A DNA stretch of 7,719 nucleotides from an uncultured bacterium (GCA_947365485.1 CANAXK010000079.1:1-7719), one strand, 5' to 3'. Positions 1 through 5,887 are shown, numbered from the stretch's first letter. Program-made: numbers and translations. Notes: a model not told the origin generated them from the letters alone.

Positions 1-1
1 T

Positions 2-112
2 GACTTCAAAATTGAATTGCGGAACGCTCGCAGAAGAAGTCAAATCAATATTCCCTGCAACATAAGCAAGATTTCTATAATTCAAAGCACGTTCAGGGTG
101 GAGAGTTTGCAT
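2..112 (-). CDS. Partial unrecognised protein running off the left edge
   Basis: I do not recognise this protein. On the minus strand an ATG at 112-110 opens 37 codons without a stop to the window edge. The translation (begins MQTLHPERALNYRNL, continues AYVAGNIDLTSS) has balanced, coding-like composition, unlike the other frames here. The same frame is open upstream to a TGA at 142-140. There is no good Shine-Dalgarno sequence before the ATG, so the true start is uncertain. Upstream of the TGA the same frame is open again back to 277 (contains ILFEDEVHSLSDLGFNL). The neighbouring frame across the stop reads FSDEQK and ends at an A6 run (132-137 on the plus strand). The piece may therefore be the 3' part of a frameshifted gene rather than a true start. 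Whether it is a gene at all is unproven. Confidence 0.35.
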   Translation of the reverse strand, partial: MQTLHPERALNYRNLAYVAGNIDLTSSASVPQFNFEV

Positions 113-337
113 TTCACCCCATGGACCTTGATTTTTTGTTCATCTGAAAAGATTGAAACCCAAATCAGAAAGAGAGTGAACTTCGTCTTCAAAAAGAATT
201 TTTTTGATTCCTTGAATATTAATAAATGTAACAATTTTTTCAAATATCGTTATCGATTCAGAAAAAAATGTGGAATATTAAAAGTATAATAGAACAAGGA
301 TATGTATTTATGAATCTAATAAGAATGAGAGCTTTTA

Positions 338-350
338 ATGTTTATTTTTG
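338..350 (+). repeat. 13-bp direct repeat, left copy
   Basis: ATGTTTATTTTTG occurs here and again at 998-1010, where it forms the last codons and stop of dusB on the other strand. The two copies bracket the G14 tract, the palindrome cluster and the flagellin remnant. This is an exact 13-base match; its AT-rich, T-run character makes chance possible. Confidence 0.5.
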
Positions 351-380
351 GGTCTCAAGTCCTCTCGTAGCGGTATTTTC

Positions 381-394
381 GGGGGGGGGGGGGG
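381..394 (+). repeat. G14 homopolymer tract
   Basis: Fourteen consecutive G residues lie in otherwise AT-leaning sequence. Tracts of this length are prone to slipped-strand length change in vivo and also to sequencing or assembly error. It lies about 270 bp before the flagellin start and is not inside a credible gene, so no switching role can be read from the sequence. Confidence 0.9.
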
Positions 395-457
395 CAGGCT
401 AGAAGCTTGTCTTGACCTATCCGAGACGAATAAAAGGCTAGCAGAGCATATCACTTC

Positions 458-477
458 ACCTCTCTATCAGGAGAGGT
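458..477 (+). repeat. Palindrome 1 of the intergenic cluster
   Basis: ACCTCTC (458-464) and GAGAGGT (471-477) form a perfect 7-bp stem with a TATCAG loop. No T-run follows, so it is not an intrinsic terminator. It resembles palindrome 3 in its CTCTC/GAGAG stem, as in dispersed REP or MITE-type intergenic repeats. Confidence 0.6.
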
Positions 478-489
478 CGCTGTTCTGCT

Positions 490-522
490 TTTGCCTCGTG
501 AACGCTGCAATTACGGGGCAAA
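490..522 (+). repeat. Palindrome 2 of the intergenic cluster
   Basis: TTTGCCTCGT (490-499) pairs with ACGGGGCAAA (513-522): a 10-bp stem with one G-T wobble and a 13-nt loop. A run of A (530-535) follows shortly after. On the minus strand this gives a T-run before the stem, so neither orientation is a standard terminator. Confidence 0.6.
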
Positions 523-549
523 CTCTGTCAAAAAACAAATCTCGCATGT

Positions 550-575
550 ACCCTCTCTCCAGTGAGAGAGCTGGT
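550..575 (+). repeat. Palindrome 3 of the intergenic cluster
   Basis: CTCTCTC (553-559) and GAGAGAG (564-570) form a perfect 7-bp stem with a CAGT tetraloop. The outer ACC (550-552) can pair with GGT (573-575) across a CT bulge. It is of the same style as palindrome 1, with palindrome 2 between them, suggesting one compound element of roughly 120 bp or more. Confidence 0.6.
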
Positions 576-651
576 GTGAGGTGGCAATCAAACCTAACCA
601 TAGAGCTGCTCCTTCCCCCAAAAACAGCCTCGCTTCTCAGCTGTGTATCTC

Positions 652-664
652 CGGAGGTGCTCCG
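652..664 (+). promoter_or_regulatory. Ribosome-binding site of the flagellin remnant inside a small hairpin
   Basis: A strong Shine-Dalgarno GGAGG (653-657) sits 7 nt before the ATG at 665 and fixes that start. It lies in a perfect inverted repeat: CGGAG (652-656), loop GTG, CTCCG (660-664). The stem pairs most of the ribosome-binding site and ends directly at the start codon, so it could limit translation. Confidence 0.55.
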
Positions 665-986
665 ATGATTAGCCTTACTACCGACATCGCCGATACAATC
701 CTTCAACAAACTCTAAACCAGAACACCTTCGGCCTTAATAACGCTATCGAGCGGATGACAACCGGCTACAAAATCAATCATGCTAAAGATAATGCTGCCA
801 GCTTTTCTATTGCAAAATCATTGTCTGTCAAAATTTCTTCAATGCTCCAGGTTCAGCAAAATGCAGCCGACGGAATCGACCTTCTTCAAACAGATCCTTC
901 AACAAGCAAGCTCCACTCTCTTGTCAGCAAGCAGGAATTTGAGGGCTGAGAATGTGATTGGCTTGTTGAGGGGCCTGAATCGTTAA
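665..986 (+). pseudogene. Flagellin remnant: N-terminal and C-terminal ends joined out of frame
   Basis: Flagellin is the secreted subunit of the flagellar filament; its conserved N- and C-terminal helices (D0/D1) pack together. From ATG 665 the first 76 or so residues are clearly flagellin: N-terminal helix, then the conserved pattern seen here as AIERMTTGYKINHAKDNAA and, further on, NAADGIDLLQT. Usual flagellins continue with an AEGAL-like stretch and run to hundreds of residues. Here the frame degenerates after residue 76 and stops at 949 (94 residues). In the +1 frame from about 888, KQILQQASSTLLSA followed by ENVIGLLRG to a TAA at 984-986 matches the flagellin C-terminal D0 helix (compare E. 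coli FliC, which ends KAQIIQQAGNSVLAKANQ then VLSLLQG). The centre of the gene is therefore deleted, with a frame break near 888-897. Only a short off-frame peptide could be made. The gene converges on dusB. Confidence 0.8.
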
Positions 987-997
987 ATCGCAAGTGG

Positions 998-1010
998 ATG
1001 TTTATTTTTG
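998..1010 (+). repeat. 13-bp direct repeat, right copy
   Basis: Exact second copy of ATGTTTATTTTTG (first at 338-350). It overlaps the dusB stop codon (1002-1004) and so marks the right boundary of the degenerate segment. Confidence 0.5.
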
Positions 1011-1970
1011 CACAGCCAGGGTGTTTAGCCTTGAGAATATTTCTTCAACATTGTCAAGAAGAACGAGTTCTCCGCGCATTCTTGATGCCCCTTGGAATCC
1101 ATTCACATAATAAGGATAAAATTTTCTAACAAATTTTACCCCGACTTTTTCTCCACGGAGTTCTATTTCTTTGAGAAGGTGGTTTTTCAGGGTCTCAATT
1201 TTTTCTTCAAGCGTCGGAGGAGGTAAATATTCGCCTGTGTTAATATATCTTTCAACCCTATATAATAGCGATGGGTCGCCCAAGGCTCCGCGCCCGATTG
1301 CAACTCCGTCAGCTTCTGATTCTTCAAGGCACTGCACGGCAGTCTCGATAGAAACAACATCCCCGTTTGCAAAAACCGGAATATCAACATTGCGCTTAAG
1401 CTCGGCAATCCTTTTCCAATCAGCTTTTCCGCCGTACATCTGTGAGCGGGTGCGGCCGTGTATCGTGATAAAATCCGCCCCTGCTTCCTGCATCTTCTGG
1501 CCGTATTCAACAAAGTTGAGTTCGTCAAAAGTGTAGCCCAGTCTGAACTTAACGCTAAGCGGGATTGTTATTTGGGATTTCACCGTTCTTACAATCTCTG
1601 CTGCAAGCTCGGGATTCCGCATCAAAGCGCAGCCGTCTGTGCCTTTAACCACCTTGTTTACAGGGCAGCCCATGTTGATATCAACCATGTCAGCGTATTT
1701 TTGAAGATACTCTGCGCAGTCAGCAATCATCTTTGGTTTGTGACCGCTAAGCTGATAAGATATCGGGCTGTGGTTCTCATTACGTGCAACAATATCCGTG
1801 TCTTTGACTTGGGTTAAGGCTTCCGAGCTTATCATCTCGGTTGTCAGAAGGCAGGTTTTTGAATACTCGCGAACGAGAGAGCGTAATACAAAATCAGTAA
1901 TTCCGGCCATTGGCGCAAGTGAAACCCTGCTTGCTATTAGTTGAGAGACTATCGGATTCCTAGCTTGCAT
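1002..1970 (-). CDS. dusB: tRNA-dihydrouridine synthase, DusB/NifR3 type
   Basis: A cytoplasmic flavoenzyme that reduces specific uridines in the tRNA D-loop to dihydrouridine, using FMN and NADPH. At 322 residues it is essentially the length of E. coli DusB (321). Visible motifs: LAPMAGITD (18-26) at the FMN-binding start of the TIM barrel; DINMGCP (97-103) with the presumed catalytic Cys102; KFR (141-143); IHGRT (170-174); NGD (202-204); IGRGALGDP (225-233) for the phosphate of FMN. A helical C-terminal domain follows from about 250, starting with the DusB-like NTGEYLPP. The start ATG lies inside the last codons of the upstream TPR gene (11-nt overlap, different frame), which indicates cotranscription and probably coupled translation; no strong Shine-Dalgarno is seen. 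No terminator is evident after the stop, where the flagellin remnant converges 15 nt away. Confidence 0.95.
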   Translation of the reverse strand: MQARNPIVSQLIASRVSLAPMAGITDFVLRSLVREYSKTCLLTTEMISSEALTQVKDTDIVARNENHSPISYQLSGHKPKMIADCAEYLQKYADMVDINMGCPVNKVVKGTDGCALMRNPELAAEIVRTVKSQITIPLSVKFRLGYTFDELNFVEYGQKMQEAGADFITIHGRTRSQMYGGKADWKRIAELKRNVDIPVFANGDVVSIETAVQCLEESEADGVAIGRGALGDPSLLYRVERYINTGEYLPPPTLEEKIETLKNHLLKEIELRGEKVGVKFVRKFYPYYVNGFQGASRMRGELVLLDNVEEIFSRLNTLAVQK

Positions 1971-4095
1971 ACGGTTTTAACTCTTCCATTCTTGATTTTG
2001 CGTATTTCAAATACTCATCCTCGGTCGTGTATTTTGAGATGAATATCTGGTAGTATTTAAATGCCTCTTTGTAGTTGTTCAGATTGTCGTAATCAACTGC
2101 AAGCATGTAGTTTGCAATCGGAAATTCGTTTGAGTACTTAAGAACATTCAAATAATCGCTAATCGCGAGTTTATGTTGTTTCTGCTCGTCGTAAATCAGC
2201 GCTCTGTAGTAATAAGCGTAAGCATTGGTTGTTTCTTTTTTCAAAACATCGTTAAACTTGATAAGCGCAGTCTGGAAATTGTTCTTTTCAAACAGGTCAA
2301 TACCTTCATTCAGGATTGAGAGCGAGCCGTTCTGGGTAACGTAAGAAAGCAGGTTCTTCGCTTCTGACTGCGGGTTGAGTCCCACAGCTTTTTTCAGGTA
2401 ATTCTCTGCAAGCGCCCAGTTCTGCTGTTCAGAGTACAAATACCCGATGTAGTAAGGAATTTCAGCGTTCTTAGGGTTAATCTGTTCAGCTTTTTTGTAA
2501 TACTCGATTGCGCTGTTGTAGTCCCCGAGTGCCTGATAAGACGCTGCAACACCGAGCATAGAGTCCTCTGTTGCAGGTTTGACAGCTAAGTATTCCTGAA
2601 TCGCCTTTTTATAATCCTTGTTTTCAAAGCTTGAAGACGCGGCAGCAAGTTTGGTTGACATTGAATCCTTCTGAACGTCCTGCAAAGTCTTTAATACAAG
2701 ATTGTTAGCAGGGAATTTTGCTTTTGCAGTGTTCAAAGTGCTTACAGCGTTGTTGTAATCGTTCTGTGAAGCGTAGCAGACTGCAAGGTTAACGTAAGCA
2801 TCGACTTTTGACGCATTTTTTGCAATTGTTGCCTTATAGCCGCTTATCGCGTTTTCAATATCGTTTTGCTGGTGAAGCTTGTACGCATATTCGTAAAGCT
2901 CATCAGCGTTTCCGTTTTGTGAAAGGTATGCAATGTATTCAGGAGCTGACATAGAATCCTTCATAACTCCTGCGATTTCTGCTTTTGCGCCGGCGTTGTT
3001 CGGGTCGATTGAAAGAATCTTTTTATACAAGCCCAAAGCTGTTTTGCTGTCGCCCATTTCTTTGTACACCTGTGCCTTGTATAAAAGCGCCTGCGTATTA
3101 TTCGGATAAAGCGCCAAAACTGAATCATAAGACTTAATCGCTTTCTGGTATTCTTTGCGCTGCTGGAAAAGCGTTCCGACATTCAGCCTTGTGTTTATAT
3201 TTGAAGGGTTGATTTGTTCAGCTTTGCCGTAGTAGCTTAAAGCTGTCTCAAAATCGCCCTGTGCCTGCTTAATTGCGCCTAAGTTTGCATTAAGTTCTGC
3301 ATCAGAAGGTGTTTGAGCGAGTTTTTTCATGTACAAACGTTCAAGCGCGTATAAAACTTCCTGGTCGCCTTTTGAGTTTGCAAGTGCGTCGTTGTATTGC
3401 GGCACAGCTTCGTCGTAGCGTCCCAGTCTATCTAGTGTGCGGGCGTATTTGAGTCTCAAAGGCCCGTCGTTCGGGTTGAGTTCAACCGCTGCTTTAAAGT
3501 AATCAGCAGAGCGGGGTTCGTTGCCCACAAGTTTCATTATATCGCCAATCTGGGTATTACAGTCAGCTGCGTATTTTTCGCTCTGTGCTGCGCGTGAGAA
3601 CTCATAAGCTGCAGCCGGAAAATTTCCCATGGCTCTTAATTCTTCTGCTTTTTTGTATCTTGAAGAAGCAGTTGTATCAAAGCTTATAACCTTAAGGCAC
3701 TGGTTCAGGTTTTCAGTTGCTGAACTAATCATGCCGGCAGAATTTTGCACCTGCTGTTCTTTTGTCGGGTACAATTTCAGGTAGAAAAGCGCGTTTCTGA
3801 AATCATTTGCCGCTTTTTCGTAATTCTTTTCCTGGTTTGCATAGTATGTGGCTCTGGCAAGAAAAGCGTTAATAAGCCCGATTCTTGCGGAGTTATCCAG
3901 ATAATTAATCCTGAGTGCTTTTTTGAACTCCACCACTGCTGACGAGTACTGGTTTTGCATCAGGTAGTTCTGTGCAGCGTTATAGTGTTCTGTAAACGCA
4001 CCGGAAGGAGCTCCAAATGCTTGTGGCTGAATCAACGCCGCTGAGATTGCCAAACAACAAATAGTCCCTAAAAAATTTCTTCTCATTATTTTCAT
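1960..4095 (-). CDS. Exported tetratricopeptide-repeat protein
   Basis: A large protein-interaction scaffold, probably outside the cytoplasmic membrane; its partner is unknown. Residues 1-28 form a signal peptide: basic MRRN, a hydrophobic stretch and a probable signal peptidase I site at AFG|AP. The paired Cys13-Cys14 lie inside the hydrophobic core without a lipobox. Residues about 34-690 are an almost continuous array of roughly 15 TPR units, recognisable by the repeated pattern of Gly/Ala, Tyr and a closing P-x-N/D (for example AEQINPSN at 292-299 and AEQINPKN at 536-543). Less regular linkers lie near 110-145 and 370-400. KDSMS recurs at 379-383 and 476-480, another sign of duplicated units. 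No catalytic domain is seen. ATG 4095 is the furthest upstream start, because an in-frame TAA lies 10 nt before it; ATG 4086 is an alternative. Neither has a clear Shine-Dalgarno. First gene of an operon with dusB. Confidence 0.9.
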   Translation of the reverse strand: MKIMRRNFLGTICCLAISAALIQPQAFGAPSGAFTEHYNAAQNYLMQNQYSSAVVEFKKALRINYLDNSARIGLINAFLARATYYANQEKNYEKAANDFRNALFYLKLYPTKEQQVQNSAGMISSATENLNQCLKVISFDTTASSRYKKAEELRAMGNFPAAAYEFSRAAQSEKYAADCNTQIGDIMKLVGNEPRSADYFKAAVELNPNDGPLRLKYARTLDRLGRYDEAVPQYNDALANSKGDQEVLYALERLYMKKLAQTPSDAELNANLGAIKQAQGDFETALSYYGKAEQINPSNINTRLNVGTLFQQRKEYQKAIKSYDSVLALYPNNTQALLYKAQVYKEMGDSKTALGLYKKILSIDPNNAGAKAEIAGVMKDSMSAPEYIAYLSQNGNADELYEYAYKLHQQNDIENAISGYKATIAKNASKVDAYVNLAVCYASQNDYNNAVSTLNTAKAKFPANNLVLKTLQDVQKDSMSTKLAAASSSFENKDYKKAIQEYLAVKPATEDSMLGVAASYQALGDYNSAIEYYKKAEQINPKNAEIPYYIGYLYSEQQNWALAENYLKKAVGLNPQSEAKNLLSYVTQNGSLSILNEGIDLFEKNNFQTALIKFNDVLKKETTNAYAYYYRALIYDEQKQHKLAISDYLNVLKYSNEFPIANYMLAVDYDNLNNYKEAFKYYQIFISKYTTEDEYLKYAKSRMEELKPYAS

Positions 4096-4096
4096 A

Positions 4097-4111
4097 ATAG
4101 TATTTTACTAT
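4097..4111 (-). promoter_or_regulatory. Palindrome immediately upstream of the TPR gene
   Basis: ATAGTA and TACTAT flank a 3-nt TTT (plus-strand letters), ending one base before the TPR start codon. It occupies the place where a Shine-Dalgarno should be. On the minus strand it contains -10-like TATAGT and TAAAAT, but I find no matching -35. Operator, mRNA hairpin or chance are all possible. Confidence 0.3.
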
Positions 4112-4193
4112 AAGATAAAAAAAATATTTACTCCCTCTATATACTTAACCCTGTTTGTTACGTTTTGTTAAAAAACATGGACAATCGGGCAAT

Positions 4194-4229
4194 TTGTCAT
4201 TAAAAAACTACTTTATATAACTATAAAGT
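4194..4229 (+). promoter_or_regulatory. Candidate promoter and operator of the HD-GYP gene
   Basis: TTGTCA (4194-4199) and TATAAC (4216-4221) fit a sigma-70-type -35/-10 pair with a 16-nt spacer. A perfect inverted repeat overlaps the -10: ACTTTATA (4210-4217), spacer TAAC, TATAAAGT (4222-4229). Its size and position suit a dimeric repressor site, but AT-rich palindromes arise easily by chance. The start codon follows at 4254. Confidence 0.4.
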
Positions 4230-4253
4230 GTTAGTTGTGTGTGAAAGTGTAAA

Positions 4254-5003
4254 ATGTCGCCAATATACAGTACCCCGATATTTAATCTAAATACTCCCAA
4301 GATTCAATTCCGGTCTAACCCTGCCGTCTATCCCGGCGCTGTTGAGCCTCGCAAGGATTTTTTCAGTACGAATCCTTTGTATGACAATTTTAGTGACAAA
4401 AATTCAATCACGCAGATTGCAAAATCCAACCCCAGAATCATGGAAATCTTAAAAGAAAACAAGATACCTCTAAGAGTAAACATCAAGGAGCTCGAAAACC
4501 TTAAGCAAGGGCATTTGAAGGACACCCGTGTAACAGCTGCGAAAATGTATTCAGCGCTTCCTAAGGAAATGAAGGAAGAAATCAATCTTGCTGACTTGCA
4601 GCAGGCTGCTATGTTTCACGACTATGGCAAAGTTTTGATTCCGGAAACAGTTTTGAATAAGGCCGGCATGCTTGACGAGGATGAGCGCAAAATCATGCAG
4701 CTTCATTCGGAGCTTGGCTACGAGCTTTTGAAAAACAAGGGTTTGAGCCAAAACGCACTTAATCTCATAAAATACCATCACCAAACCCCGACAGGTTCCG
4801 GCTATCCGTCAGTTGATAATAATTTTGAATACTCAATCCCATCCCAGATTTTAGCCACCGCAGACAAGTACTCTGCGCTTCGCGAGCCGCGTCCTTACAA
4901 GGATGCGATGAGCAGGGAGCAGGCATTAGGAATTGTGAAAGAGGACCTTGAAAACGGGTTGATTGCACCGGAGGTTTATGAGGCGTTGGAGAGGGGGGTG
5001 TAG
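4254..5003 (+). CDS. Stand-alone HD-GYP-type phosphohydrolase
   Basis: Probably a metal-dependent phosphodiesterase of the HD-GYP family, whose characterised members mostly hydrolyse cyclic di-GMP or related cyclic dinucleotides. The domain covers about residues 75-245 of 249: His87 with RV (92-93), the HD pair His122-Asp123 followed by GK (125-126), IPETVLNKAG (129-138), His151, His175-His176, GSGYP (181-185), Asp204 and RPY (213-215). All the usual metal-ligand positions are therefore filled. Deviations are HHQ in place of HHE, TGSGYP in place of DGSGYP, and loss of the second Asp in the D-x-x-D motif (DKYSA). Residues 1-75 carry no receiver, PAS, GAF or membrane segment; they are polar and proline/asparagine-rich. 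The ATG at 4254 is preceded only by a weak GAAAG. The gene diverges from the TPR gene, and its stop abuts the stop of the convergent 104-residue gene. Substrate specificity is not readable. Confidence 0.85.
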   Translation: MSPIYSTPIFNLNTPKIQFRSNPAVYPGAVEPRKDFFSTNPLYDNFSDKNSITQIAKSNPRIMEILKENKIPLRVNIKELENLKQGHLKDTRVTAAKMYSALPKEMKEEINLADLQQAAMFHDYGKVLIPETVLNKAGMLDEDERKIMQLHSELGYELLKNKGLSQNALNLIKYHHQTPTGSGYPSVDNNFEYSIPSQILATADKYSALREPRPYKDAMSREQALGIVKEDLENGLIAPEVYEALERGV

Positions 5004-5012
5004 TTACATCCC
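4995..5012. terminator. Small hairpin centred on two abutting convergent stop codons
   Basis: GGGGTG (4995-5000) pairs with CATCCC (5007-5012), with one G-T wobble. The 6-nt loop is exactly the plus-strand TAG and the minus-strand stop (TTA on plus). On the plus strand AT-rich TATTAAATAT follows instead of a clean T-run, so terminator strength is doubtful, but no other terminator candidate lies between these convergent genes. Confidence 0.35.
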
Positions 5013-5318
5013 TATTAAATATGATGTGCAAGCTTTTAATGCAAGTGAAATTCCTCCTTTTAATCTCACTTTATTGCTTATGCTATTTATACAACAACCG
5101 GCTTTTCCATAATTATCAAATAATTTTGCATAAGTTTTAATGCGTTCATCTCTTGTATTTTTTGCTATTTCTAATAGTTTATCAAGGTATACTTTCACCT
5201 TTTTGTTTTTGTAGTTTTTATATATAATTGCTAAAACTTCTACATCTTCATATTGTTGGTTATATTTAATCATTTTAGGTTGTATACCATTTACTATTCT
5301 GAAGTTCAAATATTTCAT
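5004..5318 (-). CDS. Unrecognised 104-residue protein, last gene of the AT-rich operon
   Basis: I do not recognise the family. The protein is basic and predicted mostly helical in its middle (about 22-70, rich in Lys, Tyr, Leu and Glu, including the stretch around KLLEIAKNTRDERIKTYAKL). The C-terminal part (about 70-104) differs: it has a Cys-Cys pair (75-76), a third Cys at 97, Gly-Gly at 88-89, and ends in a mildly hydrophobic tail (ISLALKACTSYLIGM). There is no signal peptide and no clear transmembrane helix. Its ATG overlaps the stop of the 190-residue gene in an ATGA junction and it lacks its own Shine-Dalgarno, so it is probably translated by coupling. The stop codon abuts the HD-GYP stop with no spacer. 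The base composition is as AT-rich as its operon partners. Confidence 0.7.
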   Translation of the reverse strand: MKYLNFRIVNGIQPKMIKYNQQYEDVEVLAIIYKNYKNKKVKVYLDKLLEIAKNTRDERIKTYAKLFDNYGKAGCCINSISNKVRLKGGISLALKACTSYLIGM

Positions 5319-5887
5319 CTATACATTTTTTTTGAAAATTTAAAGAACTTTTGAGATACGCCATTAAAGCTTTTAACAGATTTTTGAACTTTTTTAGAAT
5401 TATTTAAAAATATTTTTATATCTCTAATGTCATCGGGAGCATCTCTAAAAAAATCTATTATATTTGAAATAGTTCTTTTAAAAAATTCCTTAACTGGTTC
5501 GTGTGGCGGGTCTGGAATCTTAAATATCGGATACGGAGTTTCTTCAAAATCAAAACTTTGAATTTTTATTTCAGGCTTGACATCTATCTTTGGCTTAGCA
5601 ATAGAGTCTTTTAAGGCATCAATCTTAACATCTTGTTTTACTTCTTTTTTCTGTTCTATTTTGACTTCAGGTATTATTTCTTTTATTGTCTCTGCTAAAG
5701 ATTCTTTATTATGCTCAAACAAATTTTTAAAGAGAGAAAATAAACCTTCTCCTTCCGGATCTTTATACATATAAGAATTAACTATAATTGGTTTATCTAC
5801 CTTTTGCATTACTGTTTTCTTTTTAGTTGTGAATCTCGACAATAATCCGTATTTCGTCTTATCATTTTCATTGCCTATTTTTAACAT
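5315..5887 (-). CDS. Unrecognised K/E/P-rich 190-residue protein with a basic tail
   Basis: I do not recognise it. Layout: a basic N-terminus (to about 30); a short segment with possible helix (48-72, LFSLFKNLFEHNKESLAETI); a low-complexity charged linker (about 73-112) of alternating Lys, Glu, Asp, Val and Ile with scattered prolines (imperfect repetition of VKI/PEIKI-like units); a proline-rich piece (115-131, PYPIFKIPDPPHEP); and an amphipathic helical C-terminus (132-190) whose last 30 residues are strongly basic (many Lys and Phe). No signal peptide, no catalytic motif. The start is set by TAATG coupling to the upstream gene and a good GGAGA (5897-5901 on the minus strand) 9 nt upstream. 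It overlaps the 104-residue gene by 4 nt. The build resembles a structural or adaptor protein more than an enzyme, which is inference. Confidence 0.7.
   Translation of the reverse strand: MLKIGNENDKTKYGLLSRFTTKKKTVMQKVDKPIIVNSYMYKDPEGEGLFSLFKNLFEHNKESLAETIKEIIPEVKIEQKKEVKQDVKIDALKDSIAKPKIDVKPEIKIQSFDFEETPYPIFKIPDPPHEPVKEFFKRTISNIIDFFRDAPDDIRDIKIFLNNSKKVQKSVKSFNGVSQKFFKFSKKMYR

Larger units (their letters stand above)
281..664. other. Gene-free palindrome-rich stretch upstream of the flagellin remnant
   Basis: No convincing gene lies here. An open frame at 348-668 needs a TTG start, reads through a poly-Gly run produced by a G14 homopolymer and covers several palindromes, so it looks like translated non-coding sequence. 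The stretch holds, in order: one copy of a 13-bp direct repeat, the G14 tract, a weak nested inverted repeat (GCTAG at 398-402 with CTAGC at 438-442, enclosing GTCT/AGAC), three stronger hairpins between 458 and 575, and a hairpin over the ribosome-binding site at 652-664. I see no convincing promoter for the flagellin remnant. Confidence 0.6.

Noticed and set aside
17..289. Open frame of 90 codons on the plus strand
   Set aside because: TTG start without a ribosome-binding site; the translation is K/F/N-rich and looks like AT-rich non-coding sequence. The minus strand has more coding-like frames.
412..436. TTGACC ... TAAAAG as a promoter upstream of the flagellin remnant
   Set aside because: The spacer is only 13 nt and the -10 match is poor.
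348..668. Open frame of 106 codons on the plus strand
   Set aside because: TTG start without a ribosome-binding site, poly-Gly from the G14 tract, overlap with several palindromes and with the flagellin start.
1171..1817. Plus-strand open frames opposite dusB, and a minus-strand overlap at 1187-1528
   Set aside because: Shadows of the clearly conserved dusB frame, with no recognisable product.
4054..4062. Lipoprotein signal in the TPR protein (paired Cys in the signal peptide)
   Set aside because: The residues before the cysteines (GTI) do not fit a lipobox and the hydrophobic core continues past them; a signal peptidase I site fits better.
4328..5031. Minus-strand open frames opposite the HD-GYP gene
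   Set aside because: They lie antisense to a complete, motif-bearing gene and show no protein-like features.
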